Assembly: GCA_035507915.1 (NCBI GenBank)
Contig: DATJNS010000047.1
Coordinates: forward strand, 1 to 21,984
DNA length: 21,984 nucleotides
Origin: JACQAI01 sp035507915
GTDB lineage: Bacteria; Pseudomonadota; Alphaproteobacteria; Elsterales; Elsteraceae
Reading direction: 5' to 3'
A program made the position numbers and the translations under genes. The notes under the pieces were generated by a model. The model was not told where the DNA came from. It ran no database searches and worked only from the letters and a program-made list of their open reading frames with translations. Shown here in pieces: positions 1 to 7,838 of the stretch (its first letter is position 1; each line of letters starts with the position of its first letter).

Positions 1-563
1 AAGACGATCAGGAACAGGATGAGCGGCTCGAGCGCGATGTCGCCGCTCGCGGCTGCCCAGCCGATCACCGGCGGCAGCGCGCCCGCAGCGCCGCCAATCA
101 CGATGTTCTGCGGCGTGCGACGCTTGAGCCACATCGTATAAACGACAACGTAGAAAAAAATGGCGAAGGCGAGTAGTGCCGCAGCCGTCAGATTGAGCGC
201 GAGGGCAAGGAGCGCAACGGCACTGCTCGCCAGGATCAGGCCGAACGCCAGCGCCTCCCGGCGCGAGACCGTCGCACGCGGAATCGGACGCCCAGCTGTG
301 CGAGTCATCACCGCATCGATGTCCGCGTCGTACCACATGTTGAGCGCGCCAGCCGCCCCGGCCCCGCCGGCGATTGCGACGATCGCAACCAAGCCAAGGA
401 CCGGATCGAGGTGAGTCGGGGCGATCACCAATCCGACCAGGGCGGTGAACACCGTGAGGACCATCACCCGCGGCTTCATCAATGCGACGAAATCGCACAG
501 CCGCGCCGACAAACTGGGCAGATACGCCAGCCGGAAGCGCGACAAGACAACCGCGGCCATCAT
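1..563 (-). CDS. ctaB: Protoheme IX farnesyltransferase (heme O synthase), C-terminus cut by window edge
   Basis: This enzyme transfers a farnesyl group from farnesyl diphosphate to heme B, making heme O for cytochrome oxidases. It is an integral inner-membrane protein of the UbiA prenyltransferase family. About 187 residues are present. The family signature is clear: LMKPRVM at residues 28-34, then the Asp-rich NMWYDADIDAVMTRTAGRPIP around residues 75-95, with hydrophobic segments at about 34-50, 55-75, 105-135 and 155-170. The family is usually near 300 residues, so roughly the last third lies left of the window. Two adjacent ATGs (563 and 560) could start it. The frame stays open further upstream but holds no recognisable protein, and no good Shine-Dalgarno is seen. 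No cytochrome oxidase subunit gene lies upstream, so within this window it is separate from a cox operon. The family assignment is secure; the exact start is not. Confidence 0.93.
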   Translation of the reverse strand, partial: MMAAVVLSRFRLAYLPSLSARLCDFVALMKPRVMVLTVFTALVGLVIAPTHLDPVLGLVAIVAIAGGAGAAGALNMWYDADIDAVMTRTAGRPIPRATVSRREALAFGLILASSAVALLALALNLTAAALLAFAIFFYVVVYTMWLKRRTPQNIVIGGAAGALPPVIGWAAASGDIALEPLILFLIV

Positions 564-708
564 TGCGCGTCCGGCGAGACGTACGCGATGGCGGCAGCGC
601 CGCCCCCACCGCTGCGCAGACCGGGCCGCTCTTCGTGAGCGCCGGAATTGACCGCGAGGCGGCGGTTTTCCAGCCCCAAGTGCCCACACGGCGATCGGAG
701 GATCGGTC

Positions 709-731
709 CCGCGACGACCGGGACGTCGCGG
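709..731. repeat. Inverted repeat, 8-bp arms
   Basis: CCGCGACG (709-716) and CGTCGCGG (724-731) are perfect reverse complements around a 7-base loop. It lies about 150 bases upstream of the ctaB start. No T-tract follows on either strand. It could be a protein-binding site or a chance GC-rich hairpin. Confidence 0.4.
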
Positions 732-953
732 CGCGATGCGACCGGATCGATCGCCGACGCATCCTCGGTCTCCGTTGTCCGCATGCGTGACCCCCGGACA
801 GGTTCGAGCCATGCACTGGTGGGCTTTCCACCGTTCCCACGCTCGGAACTCACCCCTCAGAGGAGACAGCTGGGATAGATCCGGAGAGCGGCCATTGTAC
901 TTTGGTATCGCTTTGCAGGTCGAAACGGCCGCAGGCTTTACCAGGTTCTCCGA

Positions 954-1020
954 CACCGGATGGCCGGCGCAAGCGAGATGCGCCGCGATAGCCGCGCACG
1001 GCCGGCCGGCGCATCCGGTG
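954..1020. repeat. Long stem-loop between regulator and ctaB
   Basis: The outer arms CACCGGATG (954-962) and CATCCGGTG (1012-1020) are perfect reverse complements. Inside them GCCGGC (963-968) pairs with GCCGGC (1005-1010), leaving a single bulged G at 1011. This gives about 15 paired bases around a loop of some 36 bases. It lies about 100 bases past the regulator stop codon. There is no T-tract after it on either strand, so it is not a standard intrinsic terminator. It may be an mRNA 3' stabiliser, a small RNA or an extragenic palindrome. Confidence 0.5.
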
Positions 1021-1122
1021 AACGCTGGTGCAGCGGCGCGCCCTTCCCGGCCGCCGGTTAGACGCCTCGGAGGTCGCGCGAGAATCGCCCCTCTCTTGGG
1101 GCTCTCCTCGCCATGCCGCGCC

Positions 1123-3978
1123 TTACGGCGTCAGCGCATCGAGCAACGCTTTCGCAGCGCGCAGGTCCGCCATCTCGAAACCCTCGGTGAAGCGGCCATG
1201 GACCGGCGCCAGAATCTGTGCGGCTTCGCGGGGGCGTTTCTGGTTTACCCGCAGGCGCGCGAGGCTCACGGCCAGCCGGAGCTCCCAGAACAATGCGTCC
1301 TGCTCGCGGGCCAGTTCGACCCCTCGATTGAAGCTATCCTCGACCGCCAGGTCATCCGGATCGCGCAGCGCGGACAGTTCGCCTTTGACCCGGAAGGTTT
1401 CTGGCAGGAAACACCGGTTACCCGTTTGCGCCGCAAAGCGGAGCGCATTGTCGATCTCGGCGAGACCGTCGTCGATGTGGCCAAGCGCGCCCAGAGCCAT
1501 GGCAAGCTCGACCAAGAAGGACGGATAGTACAATTGGTACCTTGTTTCCCGCATTTCAGCGAGGCCGCGGCGAAGCAGGTCGACCCCGGCGCCGGGATCG
1601 CCTCGTTTCACCGCCAGACTCCCGCGCACGCAAATCCCGGTGGCGTGGAAAGGCTTCCATCCGCGTATCGAGGCATAATTGATGGTCTCGTTGCCGTAAC
1701 GGTCGGCGATCTCCAATTCACCGAGACTTAGGAAAACGTAACCGGCCGCCCATGCCGCGGGGCGACGCTGATCATAGGCGTGCTTTACGACGCCAGCCTG
1801 TTCGACCGCTTTCAATGCCCACTGCAACGCGGTATCCAGGAGGCCCCGCGAAAGCCAGCTGACGGCGATTTGGCCAGCGAAAATTGCGGGCATATCGCCA
1901 GCGAACCGAAGGGTATCCCGACCACGGCTTTCGATCGGATAGTGATCGATCACGCGCCGCGCGCGCTCGATCGCTTCAATGTGCGCGGCCCGATAAATCT
2001 GCGTCATGCCGAGCCAGCAATCGACCACCGCCCGCGATTGTGGATCGCCAAAGCCGCGGACCTCCTCGAATTGGTGAGCCAGGACGACGGCATCATCGAG
2101 TGCCGATGTGCGGTACAGGAACAGCCACAAACCATGCGTCGCGCGTTGCTGATAGTCGAAATCTGAGAATTCCCGCGCGAGCGTCAGGGCCTGCGTCAGT
2201 GCCTTGCGGGCGTCGTCATTCATCCCCCTTGTGAGGAGCCCCGTTATGCCAAAGCTGTATTGCAGGACCATTCCATGACGCGTGCCGGCGTCGCCGATCT
2301 GCGCCAGCGCCTTGTCGGCCCACGCGCAAGCCTCCGGCATCAGCGACGCGGCCGCCCAGAAATCCGCCGCGACGGCGGCAAGCGCCACCCCCAAGGAGGC
2401 GTCGCCGTCGTTGGAGAAAGCCCAGTTCAGCGCCGCGCGGAGATTGTCGACTTCGACGCGATAGCGCTCGAGGTCATCGATGGCGGCTTGCAGCTGCCCC
2501 TCGGTTCCGAACGGCGCGAAAAGCGCCAGACAGAATTCCGCCTGTCGCCGCGCCACGTACTGGGCTTCGCCACTGTCCCCAAGCTTCTCCAGCGCATAGG
2601 CTCGTGTCGTTTCCAGCAGGTACCAGCGGGTGCCTGCCTCGGATTCATCCCGCATGACCAGCGATTTCGACACGAGGTTCGCCATGCCGTCTGCCACTGC
2701 CGCCGCATCGAGCCCGGTGTCCGTCATGACGGCAGCGGCCGCGCCGACAGTGAAGCCGGCAGGAAAGACGGACAGGCGCCGCAGCAACAGCCGCTCTGCC
2801 TCGGGCAGCAGTTCATGGCTCCAATCGAGCACCGCCCGCAGCGTTCGGTGCCGCGGAAGCGCGGTGCGGCGGCCGCGGACCAACAGTGCGAAACGGTCGC
2901 GCAGGTCGGCGGTCAGCTGCCGGACGCCGAGCACGGCGGCGTGAGCGGCGGCGAACTCGATGGCGAGCGGGATGCCGTCGAGGCGTCGGCAGATCTCGCC
3001 GATCGACGCCGCGTTTTCGGCGCGCAGCGAAAAGCTGGCATCGAGCGCTTTTGTCCTGGCAATGAAAAGCTCCACCGCGCTGTGGCCCAATATGTGGTCC
3101 GGCTCGTGGTGCCCGACAGCGGGCACGTCGAGCGGCGGAACGCGATAGACGGCCTCGCCGTCGATCCGCAGCATCTCTCGGCTGGTGGCCACGATGGTGC
3201 TGCGTGGACACAGGCGCACCAGTGTCTCCGCCAGGTTGGCCACCGCGTCGATGACGTGCTCGCAATTGTCGAGCAGGAGCAAGAGATGTTTCGTGGCGAC
3301 AGCGCGCGCCACACCCTCTGCCGAAATCTCGCCGTCGAGTCTCAGCCCGAGCACGCCGGCCACGGTGGACGGCACCAGGTCGGGATCCGACAGCGAGGCC
3401 AGCTCGACGAGCCAGCCGCCGTCTTCGAAAGCGGGGAGGAGATAGCGGACGGCTTTGATGGCGAGCGAGGTCTTCCCGATGCCGCCGGGACCCGTCAGGG
3501 TCACGACCCGATAGGCTGAGACGAGGTCTCGCACGACCTGTGCAGCTGCGGAGCGACCGACCAGACGCGTGATGACCGGGGGGAAATTGTTCGGCGGCGG
3601 CGTTTCGGTTGCACGCGTCGCTGGGGAAGCGATCGGCGCGGCCGCCGCCTCCCGCGGCACTGGCGTCCAGCTCCCGAGCAGGCGATAGCCACGGCCGGAG
3701 GCCGTCTTCAGCAAGCCGCGATCGGCGCCGAGCGCCTTGCGGACCGCGGCAATATGCACGTGGATCGTCGCCTCGCCGACGATGGCACCCGGCCACACCC
3801 GTTCCATCAGGTCGTCCTTGGTGACCAGCTCGCTGGCCGACTGGACCAGCACGGTGACGATCTCGAAGGCCCGGCCGCCGAGGGGCACGGGGATACCGCG
3901 CGACCGAAGCTCACGCCGGCCGAGGTCGATCTCCCATTGCTCGCACGCGTAAACGAGATTGGGATTGGCGTCGGACAC
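1123..3978 (-). CDS. Winged-helix transcriptional regulator with NB-ARC-like ATPase and TPR-like domain
   Basis: A 951-residue multidomain regulator, probably cytoplasmic. Residues about 8-102 form an OmpR/CadC-type winged helix (VWPGAIVGEATIHVHIAAVR, then GRGYRLLG). A Pro/Ala-rich linker follows to about 135. The STAND/NB-ARC-like ATPase has Walker A GPGGIGKT at 163-170, Walker B LLLLLD at 232-237, a sensor-like ATSRE at 264-268 and a GIPLAIEFAAA motif. From about 470 to the end the protein is Ala/Leu-rich helical repeats resembling TPRs. Such proteins are thought to be nucleotide-gated switches, the repeats sensing a ligand or partner. There is no receiver domain or membrane segment. The start is a GTG at 3978; an in-frame TAG about 40 bases upstream limits any extension, and the Shine-Dalgarno is weak. 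It is transcribed away from the molybdopterin enzyme at 4212, its likely target by position. The inducer is unknown. Confidence 0.88.
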   Translation of the reverse strand: MSDANPNLVYACEQWEIDLGRRELRSRGIPVPLGGRAFEIVTVLVQSASELVTKDDLMERVWPGAIVGEATIHVHIAAVRKALGADRGLLKTASGRGYRLLGSWTPVPREAAAAPIASPATRATETPPPNNFPPVITRLVGRSAAAQVVRDLVSAYRVVTLTGPGGIGKTSLAIKAVRYLLPAFEDGGWLVELASLSDPDLVPSTVAGVLGLRLDGEISAEGVARAVATKHLLLLLDNCEHVIDAVANLAETLVRLCPRSTIVATSREMLRIDGEAVYRVPPLDVPAVGHHEPDHILGHSAVELFIARTKALDASFSLRAENAASIGEICRRLDGIPLAIEFAAAHAAVLGVRQLTADLRDRFALLVRGRRTALPRHRTLRAVLDWSHELLPEAERLLLRRLSVFPAGFTVGAAAAVMTDTGLDAAAVADGMANLVSKSLVMRDESEAGTRWYLLETTRAYALEKLGDSGEAQYVARRQAEFCLALFAPFGTEGQLQAAIDDLERYRVEVDNLRAALNWAFSNDGDASLGVALAAVAADFWAAASLMPEACAWADKALAQIGDAGTRHGMVLQYSFGITGLLTRGMNDDARKALTQALTLAREFSDFDYQQRATHGLWLFLYRTSALDDAVVLAHQFEEVRGFGDPQSRAVVDCWLGMTQIYRAAHIEAIERARRVIDHYPIESRGRDTLRFAGDMPAIFAGQIAVSWLSRGLLDTALQWALKAVEQAGVVKHAYDQRRPAAWAAGYVFLSLGELEIADRYGNETINYASIRGWKPFHATGICVRGSLAVKRGDPGAGVDLLRRGLAEMRETRYQLYYPSFLVELAMALGALGHIDDGLAEIDNALRFAAQTGNRCFLPETFRVKGELSALRDPDDLAVEDSFNRGVELAREQDALFWELRLAVSLARLRVNQKRPREAAQILAPVHGRFTEGFEMADLRAAKALLDALTP

Positions 3979-4009
3979 TACGCACCGAGGGTCAGCCTGA
4001 GCGTTGCCG

Positions 4010-4035
4010 TTGTTCCCCTACCTCAGAGGGAACAA
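4010..4035. promoter_or_regulatory. Perfect inverted repeat, candidate operator
   Basis: TTGTTCCC (4010-4017) and GGGAACAA (4028-4035) are perfect reverse complements, a half-site spacing of about 1.7 helical turns. The spacer contains the 9-base palindrome CCTCAGAGG (4021-4029). It sits just upstream of the regulator GTG start. Confidence 0.5.
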
Positions 4036-4073
4036 GCCGGAGTTTACTGACCAATACGTCGCGTGCAACCGCA

Positions 4074-4093
4074 GGTCATGTTCGCAAATGACC
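4074..4093. promoter_or_regulatory. Perfect inverted repeat, candidate operator
   Basis: GGTCAT (4074-4079) and ATGACC (4088-4093) are reverse complements separated by 8 bases. It lies near the middle of the divergent gap, about 120 bases before the molybdenum-enzyme start. Confidence 0.4.
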
Positions 4094-4211
4094 AAAGCGG
4101 GCGTCGGGTCGCAACCAAGGCCACGCGCAATTGCGGTGACAATTCACGCAACGGCCCTGTTCGCATCAGGGGCCGCAAAACCTAAGCTGGTGCTGGATTT
4201 GAGGCGCGACC

Positions 4212-6554
4212 ATGAAATTCGGACTTGGACAATCGGCCCTGCGGGTCGAGGACGAGCGGTTCCTGCGCGGGCGCGGGCGTTATTCCGACGACATCACCCT
4301 GCCCGGCCAGGCGGCGTCCTATCTGCTGCGCTCGCCGCACGCGCATGCTCGCATCCGTGCGATCGACACACGCGCCGCGCTGCAGGCGCCCGGCGTGCTG
4401 GCGGTTTTCACCGGCGCCGATGTCGAGGCCGCCGGGCTGGGCAGCCTGCCGTGCCTGAGCGCCAAGGTGGTGCCGCTGAAGCGGCCCGACGGCCAACCGA
4501 TCTTCCAGCCCCCGCACCCCGCGCTGCCCCGCGACAAGGTCGCCTTCGTCGGCGACGGCGTCGCCTTCGTGGTTGCCGAGACGCGCGATCAGGCGCGCGA
4601 CGCCGCCGAGCTGATCGAGGTCGATTACGAGACGCTGCCGGCGATCACCGACACGCGCGCCGCCGCGGCGGCGGGCGCGCCGACGGTGTGGGCGGACTGC
4701 CCCGACAACATCGCCTTCCGCATCGAGCTCGGCGATCGCGCGGCGACCGACAGGGCATTCGCGCATGCCCATCATGTGACGCGCATCGAGCTCCCGATGC
4801 CGCGCGTCGCGGTCAATCCGATGGAGCCGCGCGCGGCGCTTGGCGAGTACAGCGCGTCCGACGGACGCTACACGCTCTACACCGGCAACCAGATGCCGCA
4901 CGGCATGCGGGCCTGGCTTGCGGACAGCGTGCTGCGCGTCCCGGAGAGCCGCATCCGCATCATCAGCCCCGACATGGGCGGCTCGTTCGGGCTGCGCGCG
5001 ACGGTCTTTCCGGAGATCCCGCTGGTGCTGTGGGCGGCGCGCCAGCTCGGAAGGCCGGTCAAATGGGTCAACGAGCGCTCGGACGGCATCCTCGAGGAGC
5101 AGGGCCGTGATTTCGTCATGCACGGCGAGCTCGCGCTCGACCGCGACCGCCGCTTCCTCGCCCTGCGCGTCGACGTCGTCGCCAACATGGGCGCGTATCT
5201 CGGCAACTTCGGCCCACACCCGGCGTTCGGCAACATCGGCGGCGTCGCCGGAGTCTACACCACGCCGGCCATCCATGCGCGAGCGACCGGCGTGTTCACC
5301 AACACCGGCCCGACGGGCGCCGTGCGCGGCGCCGGTCGGCCGGAGGCGACGTCGCTGATCGAGCAGATCATCGACAAGGCAGCGGGCGAGCTGGCGATCG
5401 ATCGGGTCGAATTGCGCCGGCGCAACATCATCCCGCCGTCGGCGATGCCGTACAAAACGCCGCTGACGTACCACTACGATTGCGGCGAGTTCGAGCGCAA
5501 CATGGCGCGGGCGCTGGCGCTCGCCGACGTCGACGGCTTCGCGGCGCGCCGCACGAGGGCCGCCGCCGCGGGCCGGTTGCGTGGCCTCGGCATCGCGAAC
5601 ACGGTCGAGCAGTCGGCCGGCGGCAACGACGAGGGCGGCGAGATCCGCTTCGACCGTCAGGGCAACGCCACCGTCCTGATGGGCACGCACTCCCACGGCC
5701 AGGGCCACGAGACGGTGTTCCGCCAGCTGGTGTCGGAGCGGCTCGGACTCGACTTCGAGGCGATCCGCTACGTCCAGGGCGACACCGACGTGGTCGCCTA
5801 CGGCAACGGCACGGGCGGCTCGCGGGTGTCCGGCCTGGGCGGCAGCGCGCTGCTCGGCGCGGTCGAGAAGGTCATCGAAAAGGGCCGGCTGATCGCCGCG
5901 CACGCCCTGGAGGCGGCGCACCAGGACATCGAGTTCGCCGCCGGGCGGTTCGTCGTTGTTGGAACCGACAAGGCACTCGACATCCGCCAGGTCGCCGCCC
6001 TCGCGTTCCAGCCGGCCCTTCTGCCGCCGGGGATGGACAGCGGCCTCTCGGGCTTCGCGACCTTCGCGCCCAAGGCGCCGACCTTCCCGAACGCCTGCCA
6101 CGTCGCCGAGGTCGAGATCGATCCCGAGACCGGTACCGTGAACATCCTGCGCTACGTCGCGGTCGAGGACGTCGGCACGGTGCTCAACCCGCTGCTGCTC
6201 GACGGCCAGATCCATGGCGGCATCGTTCAGGGTGCCGGCCACGTGCTCGGCGAGGTGATGCGCTGGGACGCCGACGGTCAGGCGCTGACGGGCTCGTTCA
6301 TGGACTACGCCATGCCGCGCGCCGACGAGATGCCGTTTTTCGAAATCGAGACCCACGGCGTGCCCACCGCCCGCAATCCTCTCGGCGCCAAGGGTGCCGG
6401 CGAGGCCGGGACGGTCGGCGCGGTCGCGTGCCTGTCCAGCGCGATCCTCGATGCGCTCGCGCCGCTCGGAGTCACCGATCTGCCGATGCCCGCCACGCCG
6501 GACCGACTATGGCGAACCATCGTGGACGCTCGGAAGCGCGCGCCGACGGCATGA
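4212..6554 (+). CDS. Xanthine dehydrogenase/CoxL-family molybdopterin-binding subunit
   Basis: A 780-residue large subunit of the molybdenum hydroxylase family (xanthine dehydrogenase, aldehyde oxidase, CO dehydrogenase). It should bind the molybdopterin cytosine dinucleotide cofactor and oxidise an organic substrate using water. Residues about 15-125 form the aldehyde oxidase/XDH 'hammerhead' domain (LRGRGRYSDDI, LLRSPHAHARI). The remainder is the cofactor-binding region, with DMGGSFG at 254-260, GAVRGAGRPEA at 369-379, GTHSHGQGHET at 491-501 and the catalytic Glu in GAKGAGEAG at E731. The active-site loop RGAGR resembles the form II (AYRGAGR) loop and not the AYRCSFR of true CO dehydrogenases, so CO oxidation is unlikely. 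The 2Fe-2S and FAD subunits normally needed are absent from this window. The substrate cannot be read from the sequence; an aldehyde or N-heterocycle is typical. It is divergent from the regulator at 1123-3978. Confidence 0.93.
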   Translation: MKFGLGQSALRVEDERFLRGRGRYSDDITLPGQAASYLLRSPHAHARIRAIDTRAALQAPGVLAVFTGADVEAAGLGSLPCLSAKVVPLKRPDGQPIFQPPHPALPRDKVAFVGDGVAFVVAETRDQARDAAELIEVDYETLPAITDTRAAAAAGAPTVWADCPDNIAFRIELGDRAATDRAFAHAHHVTRIELPMPRVAVNPMEPRAALGEYSASDGRYTLYTGNQMPHGMRAWLADSVLRVPESRIRIISPDMGGSFGLRATVFPEIPLVLWAARQLGRPVKWVNERSDGILEEQGRDFVMHGELALDRDRRFLALRVDVVANMGAYLGNFGPHPAFGNIGGVAGVYTTPAIHARATGVFTNTGPTGAVRGAGRPEATSLIEQIIDKAAGELAIDRVELRRRNIIPPSAMPYKTPLTYHYDCGEFERNMARALALADVDGFAARRTRAAAAGRLRGLGIANTVEQSAGGNDEGGEIRFDRQGNATVLMGTHSHGQGHETVFRQLVSERLGLDFEAIRYVQGDTDVVAYGNGTGGSRVSGLGGSALLGAVEKVIEKGRLIAAHALEAAHQDIEFAAGRFVVVGTDKALDIRQVAALAFQPALLPPGMDSGLSGFATFAPKAPTFPNACHVAEVEIDPETGTVNILRYVAVEDVGTVLNPLLLDGQIHGGIVQGAGHVLGEVMRWDADGQALTGSFMDYAMPRADEMPFFEIETHGVPTARNPLGAKGAGEAGTVGAVACLSSAILDALAPLGVTDLPMPATPDRLWRTIVDARKRAPTA

Positions 6555-6650
6555 CGCCCGCGCGCAGCCGCTTTGCCATCCAGTCGGCGACCGCGCAGCC
6601 CACGCCGTCCACCTGGCGCACGACGCTGTCATGGCCTCGACAGCCCTGCT
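6555..6650. other. Short convergent gap after the molybdenum-enzyme gene
   Basis: Ninety-six bases between two convergent genes. A 41-codon plus-strand frame opens with ATG at 6551, overlapping the preceding TGA, and ends at 6676, but its translation is low-complexity. On the minus strand a GTG at 6654 overlaps the stop of the PatB-type gene and opens a 60-codon frame with strongly GC-rich third positions. Neither has a recognisable family. No T-tract terminator is visible. Confidence 0.4.
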
Positions 6651-7838
6651 TCACCTGCCCGCCCGCAAATCGCTGAACGCCTCGTCTAGCCGGCCCAGCG
6701 CCTCCTCCAGGACCAGCCGCGATGTGGCAAAGTTGAAGCGCAGCCAGCAGTCTCCGCCTGGTCCGAACTGTGGGCCGGGGCTCGCAAAAATGCGCGCCCG
6801 GTTCTTCACGCGGGCCGCGACCTCGTCGGACGCCAAACCGGTACCCGAAAAATCCACCCAGGCCAGATACGTCGCGTCGAGCCGCATCGAGCGCGCGCCT
6901 GGCGCCGCGGCCTCAATGCGCCGATCGAACAGGTCGCGGCTCGCGGTCAGATACGGCATCAACGCGTCCAGCCACGCCTCGCCCGTACGCCAGGCCGCCT
7001 CGGTCGCGGTCATCCCGAAGCTGTTGTACGAGCCGAGCCCGCTCGCCATGACACGCGCATCGATCGCGCGCTTCAGCGCCGCGTTGGCGGTGAAGCAGGC
7101 ACCGACATGCGCGCCGGCCACATTGAAGGTCTTGGTCGCCGCGACTGTGGTGATCAGGCGATCGGCGATTTCGGGCGCGGCCGTCAGCGTCGGCGTATGC
7201 TTGGCACCGGCGAACACCAGGTCGCAGTGGATCTCGTCCGACACGAGCAGGAGATCGTGCTCGGCGCAGAAGTGAGCCAGCTCCCGGATCTCCTCGGGCG
7301 ACCAGACGGTGCCGCCCGGATTGTGCGGGCTGCAGAAGAAGACCACCTTGGTCCGGGGCGTCAGCTTGGCGCGCAGGGCATCGAGGTCCATGGCATAGCG
7401 GCCATTACTCTCGACCAACGGCGAATCGAGGATGCGTCGCCCGTTGGCGACAATGATCCGACGGAAGGCGTGGTAGGCGGGCGGGAAGACCACCACCTCG
7501 TCGTCCGGGGCGCTCGTCGCCTGCAGGATGAGGCCGAGGCCCGAGACGACGCCCGGCGTCGGAGTCACCCAGGCGGGGTCCACCTCGAGCTTGTGCCGGC
7601 GCCGCATCCATTCAGCGAGCGCGGCCGCCCAGCTCCCGGTGTCGGCGTAGTAGCCGTAGACACCGCGCTCGGCCATGGCCATGAGCGCCTCGGTCACGCC
7701 GGGCGGCGCGGCGAAATCCATGTCCGCGACCCACATCGGGATCGCGTCCGGTGCGCTGATGCCCGACAGTTTCGCCATGTTGTCCCACTTGCTGGCATGC
7801 GTCCCGCGGCGGTCGATCACGCGATCGAAGTCGAACAT
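6651..7838 (-). CDS. MalY/PatB-family PLP-dependent cystathionine beta-lyase-like protein
   Basis: A 395-residue fold-type I PLP enzyme. PatB/MalY proteins cleave C-S bonds of cystathionine or other cysteine conjugates to release thiol, pyruvate and ammonia; some act as class II aminotransferases. Diagnostic motifs are the opening FDFDRVIDRRGTHASKWD, MWVADMDF (35-42), CSPHNPGGTVW (169-179, cofactor Asn173), SDEIHCDL (200-207, Asp201 contacting the pyridine nitrogen) and ATKTFNVAG (234-242) with the Schiff-base Lys236. The length matches the family. I chose the ATG at 7838 because homologues start this way and AGGGA lies a little upstream. An ATG at 7859 is possible, and the frame stays open to a GTG at 8111, adding about 91 residues of unknown origin. 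The physiological substrate is unknown. No sulphur-metabolism gene is adjacent. Confidence 0.9.
   Translation of the reverse strand: MFDFDRVIDRRGTHASKWDNMAKLSGISAPDAIPMWVADMDFAAPPGVTEALMAMAERGVYGYYADTGSWAAALAEWMRRRHKLEVDPAWVTPTPGVVSGLGLILQATSAPDDEVVVFPPAYHAFRRIIVANGRRILDSPLVESNGRYAMDLDALRAKLTPRTKVVFFCSPHNPGGTVWSPEEIRELAHFCAEHDLLLVSDEIHCDLVFAGAKHTPTLTAAPEIADRLITTVAATKTFNVAGAHVGACFTANAALKRAIDARVMASGLGSYNSFGMTATEAAWRTGEAWLDALMPYLTASRDLFDRRIEAAAPGARSMRLDATYLAWVDFSGTGLASDEVAARVKNRARIFASPGPQFGPGGDCWLRFNFATSRLVLEEALGRLDEAFSDLRAGR

Larger units (their letters stand above)
564..1122. other. Gene-poor interval between ctaB and the regulator
   Basis: About 560 bases without a convincing gene. The short open frames on both strands have low-complexity, arginine-rich translations typical of antisense shadows in GC-rich DNA. 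Two inverted repeats stand out: a small one at 709-731 and a long stem at 954-1020. There is also a small hairpin, GGTGG-GCTTT-CCACC, near 822-836, and the 9-base palindrome CCTCAGAGG at 855-863 that recurs in front of the regulator. The ctaB promoter and any terminator of the regulator should lie here, but I see no T-tract terminator and no confident -35/-10 pair. Confidence 0.6.
3979..4211. promoter_or_regulatory. Divergent promoter region with several palindromes
   Basis: This gap must hold the promoters of both the regulator (minus) and the molybdenum enzyme (plus). It carries TTGTTCCC/GGGAACAA (4010-4017 and 4028-4035, 10-base spacer), GGTCAT/ATGACC (4074-4079 and 4088-4093, 8-base spacer), the palindrome CGCAATTGCG (4126-4135), GTGA/TCAC flanking 4137-4148, and an imperfect GGCCCTG/CAGGGGCC (4153-4159 and 4167-4174). 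The first lies about 32 bases upstream of the regulator start, a position suited to autoregulation. No convincing -35/-10 pair was found. Which element is an operator is inference. Confidence 0.55.

Noticed and set aside
787..840. GGTTCGAGCC followed by a GGTGG/CCACC hairpin, first taken for a tRNA T arm or a riboswitch.
   Set aside because: No acceptor stem, anticodon arm or riboswitch consensus could be built around it.
560..853. A 97-codon minus-strand frame ending on the ctaB start (stop overlapping the ATG).
   Set aside because: The overlap looks like coupling, but the translation has no recognisable pattern and mixed codon use. Support is too thin to call it a gene.
4182..6356. A 724-codon open frame on the minus strand inside the molybdenum-enzyme gene.
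   Set aside because: It is exactly antisense to a clear enzyme gene. The translation is Arg/Asp/His-rich without any family motif, as expected for shadows in GC-rich DNA.
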